Assembly: GCF_027359675.1 (NCBI RefSeq)
Contig: NZ_CP114787.1
Span: forward strand, 124,001-188,000
Direction: 5' to 3'
DNA: 64,000 bases
Source of the DNA: Roseibium sp. Sym1
Lineage (GTDB): Bacteria > Pseudomonadota > Alphaproteobacteria > Rhizobiales > Stappiaceae
Shown here: piece after piece, positions 42,784-51,925 of the stretch
Layout: each line of letters opens with the position of its first letter
Position numbering within the stretch: the stretch's first letter is position 1
The notes under the pieces: generated by a model
Database searches by the model: none
Told to the model about the DNA's origin: nothing
The model's input: only the letters and a program-made list of their open reading frames with translations
Program-made: the position numbers and the translations under genes

Positions 42784-43568
42784 GCTTTATACAAGCGCCG
42801 CTGTTTGTCCCTGCGTCACGGCCCACGCTATTTCCCAAAGCAGTGCTTTCGCGTCCAGACGCGGTAATACTTGATCTTGAGGACGCCGTGGCGGAACATC
42901 ACAAGGAGGTCGCACGGGCGAATATTGGCTGCGATTTCACCAGTCTTCCGGTCATCGTCCGGATAAACGGCAGAGGCACGAAATGGCACGAGGCCGATAT
43001 CGCCGCAGTGAGCAACTTGCGTGGAGTGGCAGTCATGCTGCCCAAATCGGAGTATCCCGAGGAAGTGGCAGGCGTTGTTTCCAAATTGAACGGCAGTCCA
43101 CTAATAGCACTAATCGAGACGGCGCGGGGTGTGGCGCAGGCTCGCGCCATTGCGGCGCAGAAAGGGGTGGTTCGTCTCGCATTCGGGTCTATCGATTTCT
43201 GCGCTGATATGGGGTGCGGACACCTGCGCGAAGTCCTCTTGCCGGCAAGGTCCGAGTTGGTTCTGGCATCGCGTCTTGCCGGAATCATGGCGCCAATCGA
43301 TGGAGTAACGATGCAGTTGAACGATAGAGCACTTGCCTATGACGACGCAGCGCACGCGCGCAATCTTGGTATGACCGGAAAGCTCTGTATTCATCCGAGC
43401 CAAATAGCGGAAGTAAAACGCGCATTCGCGCCAACAGAGTCAGAAATTGACTGGGCGCATCGGGTAATAGCTACTGGCGATGGTGCTGTCTCTATTGACG
43501 GTATCATGGTGGACGAACCTGCGCGCGCCCGGGCCCGAACCGTTCTTGCGACCGTGGAGCGGAGATAA
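42777..43568 (+). CDS. CitE/HpcH-type citramalyl-CoA lyase-like
   Basis: TIM-barrel lyase of 263 residues in the CitE family. Landmarks are LFVPASRPTLFPKAV, AVILDLEDAVAEHHK (metal and substrate Asp/Glu), PLIALIETARGVAQA, RLAFGSIDFCADMG, and GKLCIHPSQIAEVKRAFAPTESEI. Coupled to the hydratase upstream, it most likely cleaves (S)-citramalyl-CoA into acetyl-CoA and pyruvate; malyl-CoA or methylmalyl-CoA is possible. It ends the catabolic region. Confidence 0.83.
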   Translation: MVGFIQAPLFVPASRPTLFPKAVLSRPDAVILDLEDAVAEHHKEVARANIGCDFTSLPVIVRINGRGTKWHEADIAAVSNLRGVAVMLPKSEYPEEVAGVVSKLNGSPLIALIETARGVAQARAIAAQKGVVRLAFGSIDFCADMGCGHLREVLLPARSELVLASRLAGIMAPIDGVTMQLNDRALAYDDAAHARNLGMTGKLCIHPSQIAEVKRAFAPTESEIDWAHRVIATGDGAVSIDGIMVDEPARARARTVLATVERR

Positions 43569-43745
43569 TGTTATCGTCGAAGCTTACAAAAAGGATATGG
43601 CTAGAATAAATACGCCATGTCGTAAGCAGCCAACAATGATAAAAATTAGTTACGGCATATATCTCAAGCCAATATATAGTATTCGTAGTTGTGCATTCTC
43701 AACACTGTATAAATGGGTAGACTAAACATTTTTAAGATTGCATTA

Positions 43746-44332
43746 GGGTTCAGACTCAATCATAGCCAGAATGCGACGAGTGTTGCCAGGGCGACGGCGG
43801 AGAGGAAGTTTCTGGCGAGTTTATCATAGCGGGTTGCCACCCGGCGGAAGTCCTTCAACCGGCAGAAGGCGTTTTCGATGAGGTGGCGGTTTTTGTAGCG
43901 GCGCTTGTCATATCGGATGACACGCTTTCGGTTCGAGCGCCCGGGAATGACCGGGACGATTTGAGATTGGCGCAGATGCCTTCGCAAGCTGTTGGCATCG
44001 TATCCCTTGTCTGCGAGCAGGTATTTTGCACCCTGTAAGCCAGCCAGTAGATGCGGTGCGACCGGACTGTCTGCGGCATTGCCGCCAGTCAACATGAAAG
44101 CGAAGGGTCGCCCGATTACGTCGGTAAGGGCATGGATTTTAGTGGTTTGGCCGCCACGCGACGGCCCGATCGCCTGATTTTTCGCCCCCCTTTACCGCCA
44201 TGGGCCGAGCGGTGTGCCTTGACATAGGTGCTGTCGATGGAAGTGCTCCTTGTCACCGCACCGGAGGTTGCCAGCGCTTCTACAAGGTCGATCCAGAAGC
44301 GCAACCTGATGCCTGCAGCGCCATGGTCAGCG
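43746..44332 (-). pseudogene. IS5-family element remnant with transposase in two frames
   Basis: The minus strand encodes an IS5-family (IS427-like) transposase. A first frame (RFWIDLVEALATSG...SIDSTYVKAHRSAHGGKGG) runs to about 44155. It then continues in another frame as KNQAIGPSRGGQTTKIHALTD and LTGGNAADSPVAPHLLAG...KGYDANSLRRHL...YKNRHLIENAFCRLKDFRRVATRYDKLARNF to a stop at 43760. The shift lies at a run of G followed by CGAAAAATC, where programmed frameshifting is known in this group. The 5' part of the first frame is missing at about 44332, where IS3 sequence begins. A terminal repeat (GGGTTCAGACTCAATCAT) starts near 43746. Confidence 0.8.
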
Positions 44333-44985
44333 TATCGGTGAACGTCACCGCCAGCTCTCGCGGTGACAGCTCCGGCTCATCGAGGGCAAGGTCGATGACC
44401 TTCTCTCGGACCTCGTCGGGAATGCGGTTCCAGACCCGCCTGGGCTGAGGCTTGCGGTCTTCCAGCGCATCGACGCCGCCGGTGAGGAAGCGGTCATACC
44501 AGCGATTGAAGGTCGCGCGGGGAATGCCGAGCTTGTCCAGCGTTCGCTTGGCCGGCAGATGCGACTGCCCGACGAGCCGGATGATCTCCAGCTTCTCGGA
44601 GGCGAGGTATCTCATTCGTCGTCTCCCCCATCCGCGATCATGCTTTTTTTGAGCAGCCGCAGTTCCAGCGCCTGTTCGGCGACGACCTCTTTCAGATCGC
44701 GGGCCTCACGACGCAGATACTTGACCTCGTCGCTGGTGGCAGCACGTGCAGTGTCGCCGGCCAACCGCTTCTTGCCGGCTTCGAGGAACTCTTCCGACCA
44801 ATTGTAGTAGAGGCTCTCGGCGATGCCTTCACGCCGGCGCAGCGCGGCAATGCTCTCCTCACCGCGCAAGCCTTCCAGCACGATGCGGATCTTCTCTTCC
44901 GCCGAATAATGCTTGCGGGTGGCGCGGCGGATGTCCTTGATGACCTTCTCCGCCGGCTCCTTCTGTGTCCCGGATTTCCGCTAAG
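44332..44985 (-). pseudogene. IS3-family element remnant (orfA and 5' part of orfB)
   Basis: On the minus strand, orfA ends with ESLYYNWSEEFLEAGKKRLAGDTARAATSDEVKYLRREARDLKEVVAEQALELRLLKKS (stop at 44612). orfB starts MRYLASEKLEIIRLVGQSHLPAKRTLDKLG at 44615 and is recognisable to ELAVTFTDT (about 44331), where it is cut off. The catalytic DDE core of orfB is gone. The first codons of orfA also look damaged: a TAG lies in frame shortly before the homologous region, around 44985. This element differs from the IS at 2025-2533. Confidence 0.8.
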
Positions 44986-44998
44986 CCAAAATTGTCTC

Positions 44999-45372
44999 AT
45001 TGGTGCTGACCGGCGGACAGTTCCAGCAGCAGTACCTCAGACTCATCGCGCCGAACGACGCCTCCGTGGCCCGGATCAACCAGGAATGCCGGCTGTTCAA
45101 CGTGATGGCGCGGGCCGGCGAAACAGCCAATCCCCGCAATGACCTGCTCGAAGCGCTCGGATATCCGAAAACGGACGTCGGCCACCGCAGCCTCAACGCC
45201 GCCCTTTTGCGCCTGCGGGCCAAGGTGACGGAAGCGACCGGCCTCGCCCTGCCGATACAAACGGTAAGAGGGCTGGGCTATGTCGCCCGCAACCTGCTCC
45301 GCGAGCGACGGGAGACCTTGCTCTGGAGTTTAGGAGCACGTCGATACACCGCTGATGGGGTATCACTGCGGT
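44999..45372 (+). pseudogene. Winged-helix regulator, N-terminally truncated
   Basis: The frame gives about 120 residues with a C-terminal OmpR/PhoB-like DNA-binding domain: VLTGGQFQQQYLRLIAPNDASVARINQECRLFNVMARAGE, then NDLLEALGYPKTDVGHRSLNAALLRLRAKVTEATGLALPIQTVRGLGYVA, the recognition helix and wing. The N terminus is cut by the IS3 remnant directly upstream. The open frame formally reaches 45431, but its last 20 codons are antisense to the guaA remnant, so its real C terminus lies near 45320-45372. Probably not functional. Confidence 0.6.
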
Positions 45373-45383
45373 TGGTCTCCACC

Positions 45384-45560
45384 CCTCACTCCCACTCGAT
45401 GATGCCGGGTGGCTTCGAGGTTACGTCGTAGACGACGCGGTTGATGCCGCGGGCTTCGTCGATAATAGGGGCCGCGGTGTTGCCGAGGAAACCCATGCCG
45501 GGGTGGTAGAAATCCGCCGGCATGTAACAGTGGAAGTTACTGCGCGTTACGGACAGGCAT
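45384..45560 (-). pseudogene. guaA: guaA (GMP synthase) 3'-end remnant
   Basis: The minus strand reads [20 protein letters not shown] then [24 protein letters not shown] and a stop at 45384. That is the C terminus of GMP synthase, whose family end is RGINRVxYDxTSKPPxxIEWE. Only some 50-58 codons remain; further upstream the similarity fades after VTRSNF. A core chromosomal gene fragment on a plasmid-type backbone is unusual. The 3' end of guaA is a documented integration site for genomic islands, so this may be an attachment-site scar. Confidence 0.8.
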
Positions 45561-45656
45561 ATTCGTAGATGCCGTCAACACCAATCACGCCGACGCCATG
45601 CACCCGCCGCAGGACGTTCAATGTTCGAGACGAATGACGAACCCACGCCATTGATT

Positions 45657-46361
45657 CTAAATCAGTCCGAGACGAATGGCAGTCGACGCCGCATGCCGGT
45701 TGTTGGCGGCGCCGAGCTTCCGTGTTGCTTCATCGATATATGAGCGAACCGAGCGATAACCAATGCCGAGGGTGTCAGCGATGTCCGGCATCGACATGCC
45801 GTCGGCGAACCATCTCAGGCACTCCGCTTCTCTCGGGGAAAGATGTATGTCGGCTCCCATGCACACATCCTGAGCTATGCGGTCGAGACGTGAATGGACG
45901 AAGGTCACGGCGACGGCTGCGGTAACCGGATCAATCTTTTTGCCGACAGAAATCTCAGGCTCTCCGTTCGCCAGCGTAAATACCATGCGGTCCTTGAAAC
46001 CGACCGGGACGGAAATCGACAGGCCGGCCCGGATATCAAACCGGGCGGATTCGGCGAAGAACCTTATGACATCCCGTCTGCCCGCCCGTTTGGCCTCTTT
46101 GGCAGACCAGGTGAAGATCGGCGGTCCGTGCTTCGCACGGGTGACCACGGGGTCGATCCTCAGATAGTTTCTTTTCACGTAGAGCTCTTGCCACTCGCGC
46201 GGATAATTGGACACGGCAAAGCTCTCCTGGCCGCGCAGATGAACATAGGCGAAGTAGTCGAACCCGGCGTCTTCGCAGAAGCCCCGCAACGCACGCCGCG
46301 CCGCCCGCTCTTCGAGCGGCAGGGAGAGCGTATCGATCAAATGGAGGAGCAGCTCATTCAC
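45657..46361 (-). CDS. traR: TraR-type LuxR quorum-sensing activator
   Basis: LuxR-family regulator of 234 residues, the same length as TraR of Ti plasmids. The autoinducer-binding residues fall at the same numbers as in TraR: Tyr53, Trp57, Tyr61, Asp70, Pro71, Trp85 and Gly113. The DNA-binding domain keeps Glu178, Leu182 and Gly188 (LSPREAECLRWFADGMSMPDIADTLGI). It would bind an N-acyl-homoserine lactone and activate conjugation and replication genes. It starts with GTG at 46361 and lies 71 bp after trbI, as in several Ti/Sym plasmids. No autoinducer synthase gene is visible in the window. Confidence 0.9.
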   Translation of the reverse strand: MNELLLHLIDTLSLPLEERAARRALRGFCEDAGFDYFAYVHLRGQESFAVSNYPREWQELYVKRNYLRIDPVVTRAKHGPPIFTWSAKEAKRAGRRDVIRFFAESARFDIRAGLSISVPVGFKDRMVFTLANGEPEISVGKKIDPVTAAVAVTFVHSRLDRIAQDVCMGADIHLSPREAECLRWFADGMSMPDIADTLGIGYRSVRSYIDEATRKLGAANNRHAASTAIRLGLI

Positions 46362-46432
46362 GTGTGTATTGGCCCGTGGCGTTAAGGCGCGACGCGAGGC
46401 GCTCCAACGCGACGCAAATGGGGATCGAAGAC

Positions 46433-47737
46433 CTATTGGTATGCGTTGGGAAACACGATGTCCTGGTCGACCAGGACGTTGAAGCGATAGCCTGGCCTAA
46501 TCTTAAGTGTCGGCTGCAAATTGAGGTTCTTTGACACGGTCTGCTCCGAAATCTGGCTGAAGGTCTCGGCAAAAGACCGTCGCGCCGCATCGGTGGAAGT
46601 GTTACCATTCAGCGTATTGCCCTGATCCTCGGGCAACAGCATTTCGGTGCCGGCGCCGATCAGAGCTACCAGGATCGCCGATCCGAAGGTGCGCAGATAG
46701 TGGTTGTCGACCTGATCGTGGAAACCGCCGTAGCCGGCGCCGTCAGTTCCGGCCATGCCTCCGATCTGCAGGGTCGAACCGTTCGGGAAGATGATGTCGG
46801 TCCAAACAACGAGCACCCGGTTCTGCCCGAACGTCACCTCTGAATCGTAGCGCCCGAACAGCTTTGCGCCCTGTGGGATCAACAGCCGCCTCCCTGTCGC
46901 GCTGTCATGGACATTCTGCGACACCTGCGCGGTGATGCGGCCGGGAAGATCGGAATTGATGCCGGTGATCAGCGTGGCCGGAATAACCGAGCCGCGCTTC
47001 AGCTCGAACGGCGACATTTGCGGCACCACGGAGTTCGGCAGATAGCCGAGGTCCGCGATGTCCTGGTTGAAGAACTGCTGTTTGGACGCCTGCCCGTTCG
47101 GGTCGGCAGCCTGGCCGATGCCGGATTGAAGAGCGGCGCTATAGAGATCGAGCGCACTCGCCGGCCGGTTCGCGGCCGTCACTCCCGTTTGCTGAGACGT
47201 CGGCGTCGCCGCAGCATTCGTGTTTTCGAGGTCCTTCAGGTTGACTGCGATCGGAGAGTCGAAGGCGGCACCTTCAGCCTGGATGCTCGCCATCTGCTGA
47301 CGCTGATACTCTCTAAGCACCTGTTCGTCCTGTTCGCGCTGCAGCCGCGCCCGCCACACCTCTTCCGGCTCGAGCGTCGGCTGAGGGGCGGTTACGACGG
47401 TCGGCGTCGGCTCTGGTTCCCGCTGAAACGGGTTTCTCGGTCGCTCAGGCTCCTCGCTTGGTGTCGGCTGGACCACGACGGGCTGTGGCTCGCCGATGAT
47501 CCCGTCCGGCACACCTTGCTTCAGGCGCTCAGCGTCGTTGGAAGCGGGCCGCGCTGACGACGGCTCGATTTGCGGATCGCCCCCGAACTGCAACCCTCGC
47601 GACGACAGCCCGTAAAAGATCACCGCCAGAAAGATGACGACCAGCAGGATGGCGACGATCACTGGTACGCGATTGAGGCGCCTGATGCGCGGTCCGTCTT
47701 GCGGACCGGCGCCGCCGAGTTTCAGGGACTCGGTCAT
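46433..47737 (-). CDS. trbI: Conjugal transfer protein TrbI (VirB10-like)
   Basis: Type IV secretion core protein of 434 residues. A cytoplasmic N terminus is followed by one membrane helix (VPVIVAILLVVIFLAVIFYGL, about residues 24-44), a long Pro/Gln/Glu-rich linker, and the VirB10 C-terminal beta barrel (SVIPATLITGINSDLPGRITAQVSQNVHDSATG; LLIPQGAKLFGRYDS; IIFPNGSTLQIGGM). It spans both membranes and joins the TrbG/TrbH ring. Start ATG 47737; it overlaps trbH by 4 bp. Last gene of the trb operon. Confidence 0.93.
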   Translation of the reverse strand: MTESLKLGGAGPQDGPRIRRLNRVPVIVAILLVVIFLAVIFYGLSSRGLQFGGDPQIEPSSARPASNDAERLKQGVPDGIIGEPQPVVVQPTPSEEPERPRNPFQREPEPTPTVVTAPQPTLEPEEVWRARLQREQDEQVLREYQRQQMASIQAEGAAFDSPIAVNLKDLENTNAAATPTSQQTGVTAANRPASALDLYSAALQSGIGQAADPNGQASKQQFFNQDIADLGYLPNSVVPQMSPFELKRGSVIPATLITGINSDLPGRITAQVSQNVHDSATGRRLLIPQGAKLFGRYDSEVTFGQNRVLVVWTDIIFPNGSTLQIGGMAGTDGAGYGGFHDQVDNHYLRTFGSAILVALIGAGTEMLLPEDQGNTLNGNTSTDAARRSFAETFSQISEQTVSKNLNLQPTLKIRPGYRFNVLVDQDIVFPNAYQ

Positions 47738-48201
47738 GATGCGCCATCCGATCCGCGCTGCATGACAGACAACGGGCTGGCCGGTGTCGCGCCCGTGGCG
47801 CTGAGCGTGTACATGCGGGTCAGCTCGACCTTCAGGGTCGAGAGCCGCACCAGCATGCCGCCCTCGAAAGGATCGATCGAATAGGCCAGCGGCGTCACCG
47901 CGGTTCCCTCGGTCGCCTGATCGGTGACAACGGCATAGCCACATTCGCGAAGCGCCGCCTCGAGGGCCAGGCCGAACAGGGTGTCACTTCCGCGCAGCTT
48001 GATCGTGGTCGTGCCCGGCCCGACCTGCTCCGCCAGCCGCCCCACCATGTCGCCGGCAATGGCATTCGCCGATTCCGGCGTGAGTTGGGCCGTGACTTCG
48101 CTCCGGATGAGGCCGGGTCCACTCATCGTCTGGCACGCAGCCAGCATCGTCAGGAGCACCAGGGCGGCCGGGAGACGGAGCAGGTTTCTGATCGCGCGCA
48201 T
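47734..48201 (-). CDS. trbH: Conjugal transfer lipoprotein TrbH
   Basis: Lipoprotein of 155 residues. A signal peptide ends in the lipobox LAAC (Cys22-23 region, MLAACQTMSG), so it should be anchored in the outer membrane. Position between trbG and trbI and size fit TrbH of Ti plasmids, a VirB7-like part of the mating-pore core. Confidence 0.85.
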   Translation of the reverse strand: MRAIRNLLRLPAALVLLTMLAACQTMSGPGLIRSEVTAQLTPESANAIAGDMVGRLAEQVGPGTTTIKLRGSDTLFGLALEAALRECGYAVVTDQATEGTAVTPLAYSIDPFEGGMLVRLSTLKVELTRMYTLSATGATPASPLSVMQRGSDGAS

Positions 48202-48205
48202 CGCC

Positions 48206-49030
48206 CTACCCTCCCCGCCGGATCGTGATCTTCTGCTGCTGCCGGCCGACGCCCGACACCAGGATCGCGCGATCGATGTTGTAGTCGACGACCATCATCG
48301 CGCCGTTCATGCGGTAATTGACGATCCGGTTCTCACCGCCGGAAACGACGAACAGGACCGGGGCCTCCTGCCCTGACAACGAGGACGGAAACTGGATGTA
48401 GGTCTTCATCCCGTCGCTGTAGATCCGGGTCGGCCGCCAACGCGCCGCGCCGCTGATGTGGAATGCGAAGTCCAGCTGGTCGGCGGGCACGCCTGCGCCC
48501 GGCACAACGCTCGCCTCGATGCGCGCATTGATTTCAGCAAACCGCGCATTGATGTCTTCAGGATAATCGAAGCCGACGCGGGCCATATATTGGCTGTGAT
48601 GCGATTTGAGCTGAATATGATAGGTCCGCCGCGAGGTGGTCACGACCATCGAGGTGACCAGACCAGCTTCGGACGGTTTGACGATCAGGTGAATCGCCTG
48701 CCCGCTCGGCGCACCGGAGGTTGCCGGTTCGACCTTCCAGCGCACGGTGTCGCCAAGAAGGACGTCGCGCAAGACCTCCCCGGCCTGAAGCTCGATATCG
48801 CAGACCTGCAGCGGCGAGCAGACGACTGACGGCTGAACCTCGCCGTAAAGGAAAATCACCTTGCCGTCAGCGCCGCGCGTCACGACGCCCTGCCGGTGCT
48901 GCCATTGGCCGGAGAGCTGCGTGCCGCGCGCTTCGTTGCTTGTGAGCTGCTGTCCGTATGCGGGCAGCGTAGCGGCCGCGATCATCATGCCGGCGCAAAG
49001 CGCGATGCTGCGGATTTTCTTTTTTTTCAT
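48206..49030 (-). CDS. trbG: Conjugal transfer protein TrbG (VirB9-like)
   Basis: Periplasmic/outer-membrane T4SS protein of 274 residues with a signal peptide ([25 protein letters not shown]). VirB9 domain landmarks are [28 protein letters not shown] and [10 protein letters not shown], with a C-terminal [21 protein letters not shown] segment. It forms the outer ring with TrbH and TrbI. Confidence 0.93.
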   Translation of the reverse strand: MKKKKIRSIALCAGMMIAAATLPAYGQQLTSNEARGTQLSGQWQHRQGVVTRGADGKVIFLYGEVQPSVVCSPLQVCDIELQAGEVLRDVLLGDTVRWKVEPATSGAPSGQAIHLIVKPSEAGLVTSMVVTTSRRTYHIQLKSHHSQYMARVGFDYPEDINARFAEINARIEASVVPGAGVPADQLDFAFHISGAARWRPTRIYSDGMKTYIQFPSSLSGQEAPVLFVVSGGENRIVNYRMNGAMMVVDYNIDRAILVSGVGRQQQKITIRRGG

Positions 49031-49106
49031 TCACCTATCCTCCGGGGCCCATTCAGGTGGGCCGCATGTCTTTGCCCCAGACGTTGCCGTCTGGCGCCAA
49101 TGCGGC

Positions 49107-49769
49107 TCAGAGCTGCGCCGTCCAGTCAAAATCCTTCAAGTAAAGTCCGATGGGGTTGAGGCGGATCACCGCCTCGTCCTGCGGCGGGGTCAGCGTCACG
49201 GTGGCGACACCACGGAACCGTCTGGTCGCGAGCTCCTTGCCCTGCCGATCCCGCTCATACTCAGTCCAGTCGATCTGGTAGCTCTGATTGGAGAGCGGCA
49301 CGATATTGGTCACCTCGACCGCGACGGTCAGAGACCGCGCGCGGTCAAACGGTGAGTTGCTCCGGAACCAGGCATTGACCTTTTCGGTCGCCGGGTCGGG
49401 CGACCTGAGATGCGCATAAGCCCGATCGATATATTGCTTCTGGACGACGGTGTCGGGCGTCACCGAGCGGAAGTTCGATACGAAGCTCCCGAGCGTCGCG
49501 CGCACGACGCGTGGGTCCGCGTACTCGATCTGTTGCGGGAACCCTGTCGTTGCAGCCGTGCCGAGCTTGTCGACCTCGACGACATAAGGGACCAGCTTGA
49601 CCTGCGTGCTCTGATAGAGCGCGTAGGAAAATCCGATGACCGCCATGAGCATGCCGGTCACGCCAACGATCCTCCAGGCTGCGGCTGCCTTCACATATGA
49701 CCCGTAGCGCTCGTTCCATTCCTGGCGTGCGGCGAGGTAGGGATTTTCCGGAATAGTGGTTCTGGCCAT
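49107..49769 (-). CDS. trbF: Conjugal transfer protein TrbF (VirB8-like)
   Basis: Inner-membrane assembly protein of about 220 residues: short cytoplasmic N terminus, one helix ([19 protein letters not shown]), then the periplasmic VirB8 domain ([48 protein letters not shown]). Start ATG 49769 is chosen; a GTG at 49781 overlaps the trbL stop codon and would add four residues. Confidence 0.92.
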   Translation of the reverse strand: MARTTIPENPYLAARQEWNERYGSYVKAAAAWRIVGVTGMLMAVIGFSYALYQSTQVKLVPYVVEVDKLGTAATTGFPQQIEYADPRVVRATLGSFVSNFRSVTPDTVVQKQYIDRAYAHLRSPDPATEKVNAWFRSNSPFDRARSLTVAVEVTNIVPLSNQSYQIDWTEYERDRQGKELATRRFRGVATVTLTPPQDEAVIRLNPIGLYLKDFDWTAQL

Positions 49770-49777
49770 GGTTTCTG

Positions 49778-50944
49778 TCACGCTTTCTCGTCACGGTTCG
49801 GTCGGGAGGCGGGACGGCCTTGGGACTGGCCAAGCTTGGCGTTGGCAAGTCCAAGGGTCGAAGCGCCCCACGTGCCCGGAACACCGATCGCCTTGTCGCG
49901 GGCGGCCGAGGCGGCGGCACCGCCAGCGGCGTCCATGCCGCTCGCCATGCCCTTGAGAGCCGCGCCTCCGAATGAACTGCCGGCGGCGCGGGCATCGGAA
50001 TAGGCCGCCGCCCCTGCCCGCGCCCCGCCCACGGCCAGCGCCGCGCCGCCTGCCGCGAAGCTTGCCGCCTGGGCCCCGTGACGGATGGTCTCCATTCCGC
50101 CCGTGACCGAGACGCCCTGAACCATGCCCTGCACGATGTTGGGGACATACATCGCGATGACGAACACCACGACAGAGATGCCGGCGATCGCCAGCGTCGC
50201 CAGAAACTCGTCGCCCGTCGTCGGCGAATTGGCGAGGTTGATCAGAACCTCAGACCCGATCCGCGCGATCATCACCAGCGCCATCAGCTTCATGCCGACG
50301 GAAAACGCATAGATCAGGTAGCGGACCGAGAAGTCCTTGGTGAAGCTCGAGCCTCCCAGACCGAGCATGATCATGCCGGCCAGAAGCCCGACATACATCT
50401 CCACCATGACCGAAACGAAGATCGCCGCGACCAGGCTGAAGCAGATGACCGTGATGACCATTGCGAAGACGGCCGCGATCGCCAGCGCGTTGTCCTCGAA
50501 CAGGCCGAACTGCGCCTTGGCGGACATGGCGCTCGCGACCTCAAGCCCTGCATTGAACACGTTCGCGGGGGAAGCCGAACCGCCGTCGGCGCCGATCTGG
50601 AACAGGCTGTCGACGACCGCTTTCGTAAAATCCGGACCCTGTTCGAGAATGAAGACGAATAGACCGATGAACATGATGCGGCGGACAAGCTCGGCGAACC
50701 AGGTGTCGAGAGACGCCGCCGAGATCGCCAGCCACACGGCGGCGATCCCGACCTCGATGCCGGCGAGGATCCAGAACAGAGACCGCGCCGCGTCAAGGAT
50801 CGTTGTTTCCCAGCCCTGAGCGGCTGTCGCGATCTCGTTTTCGAGACTGGTCAGCAAGCTGCCTTCCTGGGCCAGTGCGGGATTGGCCCAGAGAGAGACG
50901 CCTCCGATCAGGATAAGGGCGAGCCTAGTTTCCGGACGTGCCAT
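49778..50944 (-). CDS. trbL: Conjugal transfer protein TrbL (VirB6-like)
   Basis: Polytopic inner-membrane protein of 388 residues with a signal-like N terminus ([18 protein letters not shown]) and several hydrophobic helices between residues 50 and 250. An Ala/Gly-rich, low-complexity C-terminal tail follows. It is the channel component of the mating pore. Overlaps trbK by 20 bp. Confidence 0.92.
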   Translation of the reverse strand: MARPETRLALILIGGVSLWANPALAQEGSLLTSLENEIATAAQGWETTILDAARSLFWILAGIEVGIAAVWLAISAASLDTWFAELVRRIMFIGLFVFILEQGPDFTKAVVDSLFQIGADGGSASPANVFNAGLEVASAMSAKAQFGLFEDNALAIAAVFAMVITVICFSLVAAIFVSVMVEMYVGLLAGMIMLGLGGSSFTKDFSVRYLIYAFSVGMKLMALVMIARIGSEVLINLANSPTTGDEFLATLAIAGISVVVFVIAMYVPNIVQGMVQGVSVTGGMETIRHGAQAASFAAGGAALAVGGARAGAAAYSDARAAGSSFGGAALKGMASGMDAAGGAAASAARDKAIGVPGTWGASTLGLANAKLGQSQGRPASRPNRDEKA

Positions 50945-51128
50945 CGGCCCCGCCTTCCGACTTACCCCAGCGCGGTCGCATCTCCTGGCCGCCCTCGAGA
51001 TCGAAGTGCTGCCGTTCCGGCGCGGCGGCCGCCGCCGGCGCTTCCGGTTGTGTGGTTACGTTCCAGACAACGATGCCGACGACGACAACGACGATCGCGC
51101 AGATGGCGATGATGAAGAGCCTGATCAC
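50925..51128 (-). CDS. trbK: TrbK-like small membrane protein (putative entry exclusion)
   Basis: Protein of 67 residues: one strong N-terminal membrane helix (LFIIAICAIVVVVVGIVVW), an Ala/Pro stretch and a polar C terminus. Position between trbJ and trbL equals that of trbK, the entry-exclusion protein of Ti/RP4-type systems, though the sequence is too short to prove homology. GTG start overlaps the trbJ stop codon (GTGA). Confidence 0.72.
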   Translation of the reverse strand: MIRLFIIAICAIVVVVVGIVVWNVTTQPEAPAAAAAPERQHFDLEGGQEMRPRWGKSEGGADGTSGN

Positions 51129-51925
51129 CAGCGCGGTTCCATCGTCTGTCCGCCGGATGTCGACGGTGTGGTCGAATCGAAGAACTCCTCACGGCGATTC
51201 TGCGCGAGGTCCTTTGCCGCTTGCTCGGACTGATACCAGGTGCCCATCATCGTCACCTGTTGCGACACGAGCCCGCGCAGCTTCTGTGCCTGGGCGACCT
51301 GCTGGGCGGCGATCTCATGGCCGACCTGCAGCGCCTGCATCTGGCCGACCGAGGACTGCGACATCGACCGGAGCTGGCTCATCGTCGATTCCTCGGAGCT
51401 GAACTGGTCGGCCGTCAGTCCCGCCGCCCTGAGTGTCGCTCCGATCGTGTCGCGGTTGGTGTCGGACCAGTCCTGATAGCTCGACGAGAAGGTCTGCCCG
51501 TTGGCGAGGTCTGACTTGAAATCGGCAAAGCTCTCGAACCGCTGCCGCAGCACGTCATCGGCATTGCCCATCGAGAAGGCGATCGATTGACCCTGCTGGA
51601 CGAGGCTCTGCAACTGCATCAAATCGCTTTCGACCTGGCCCCAGACATGGCTCGGCAGCGTCAGCGTGTTCTGCAGCATGTTCTCGTAGATCCTCAGCTG
51701 GTTCTGGATCTGCTCGGCGAGCTGCGTGATCTGGGTGACCTGATTCTGGATTTGCTCGGCCGACTGGCCGACGAGACCGACCAACTCGCCATTGTTGAGG
51801 ATCTGCGTGAATTCCGTCGCTCCGAAGAACCCGCCACCGCCAGCCTGGGTGCTTGTGACCGACGAGGCTGAGAGGATTACGGCTATCGCAATCCTAGCTG
51901 TGCGTGAGAATGCGCTTGGCATCAT
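51125..51925 (-). CDS. trbJ: Conjugal transfer protein TrbJ (VirB5-like)
   Basis: Secreted pilus-associated protein of 266 residues with signal peptide (AIAVILSASSVTSTQAGG). The helical TrbJ body has many Gln-rich heptads (GQSAEQIQNQVTQITQLAEQIQNQL) and a C-terminal QMQALQVGHEIAAQQVAQAQKLRGL, characteristic of TrbJ. Start ATGATG at 51925/51922 lies inside the last codons of trbE. Confidence 0.92.
   Translation of the reverse strand: MMPSAFSRTARIAIAVILSASSVTSTQAGGGGFFGATEFTQILNNGELVGLVGQSAEQIQNQVTQITQLAEQIQNQLRIYENMLQNTLTLPSHVWGQVESDLMQLQSLVQQGQSIAFSMGNADDVLRQRFESFADFKSDLANGQTFSSSYQDWSDTNRDTIGATLRAAGLTADQFSSEESTMSQLRSMSQSSVGQMQALQVGHEIAAQQVAQAQKLRGLVSQQVTMMGTWYQSEQAAKDLAQNRREEFFDSTTPSTSGGQTMEPRW

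Noticed and set aside
44155..44180. Treating the IS5 transposase frame change as a disabling frameshift
   Set aside because: IS5 elements of the IS427 group use programmed frameshifting at such runs; the missing 5' end is the stronger evidence for inactivity.
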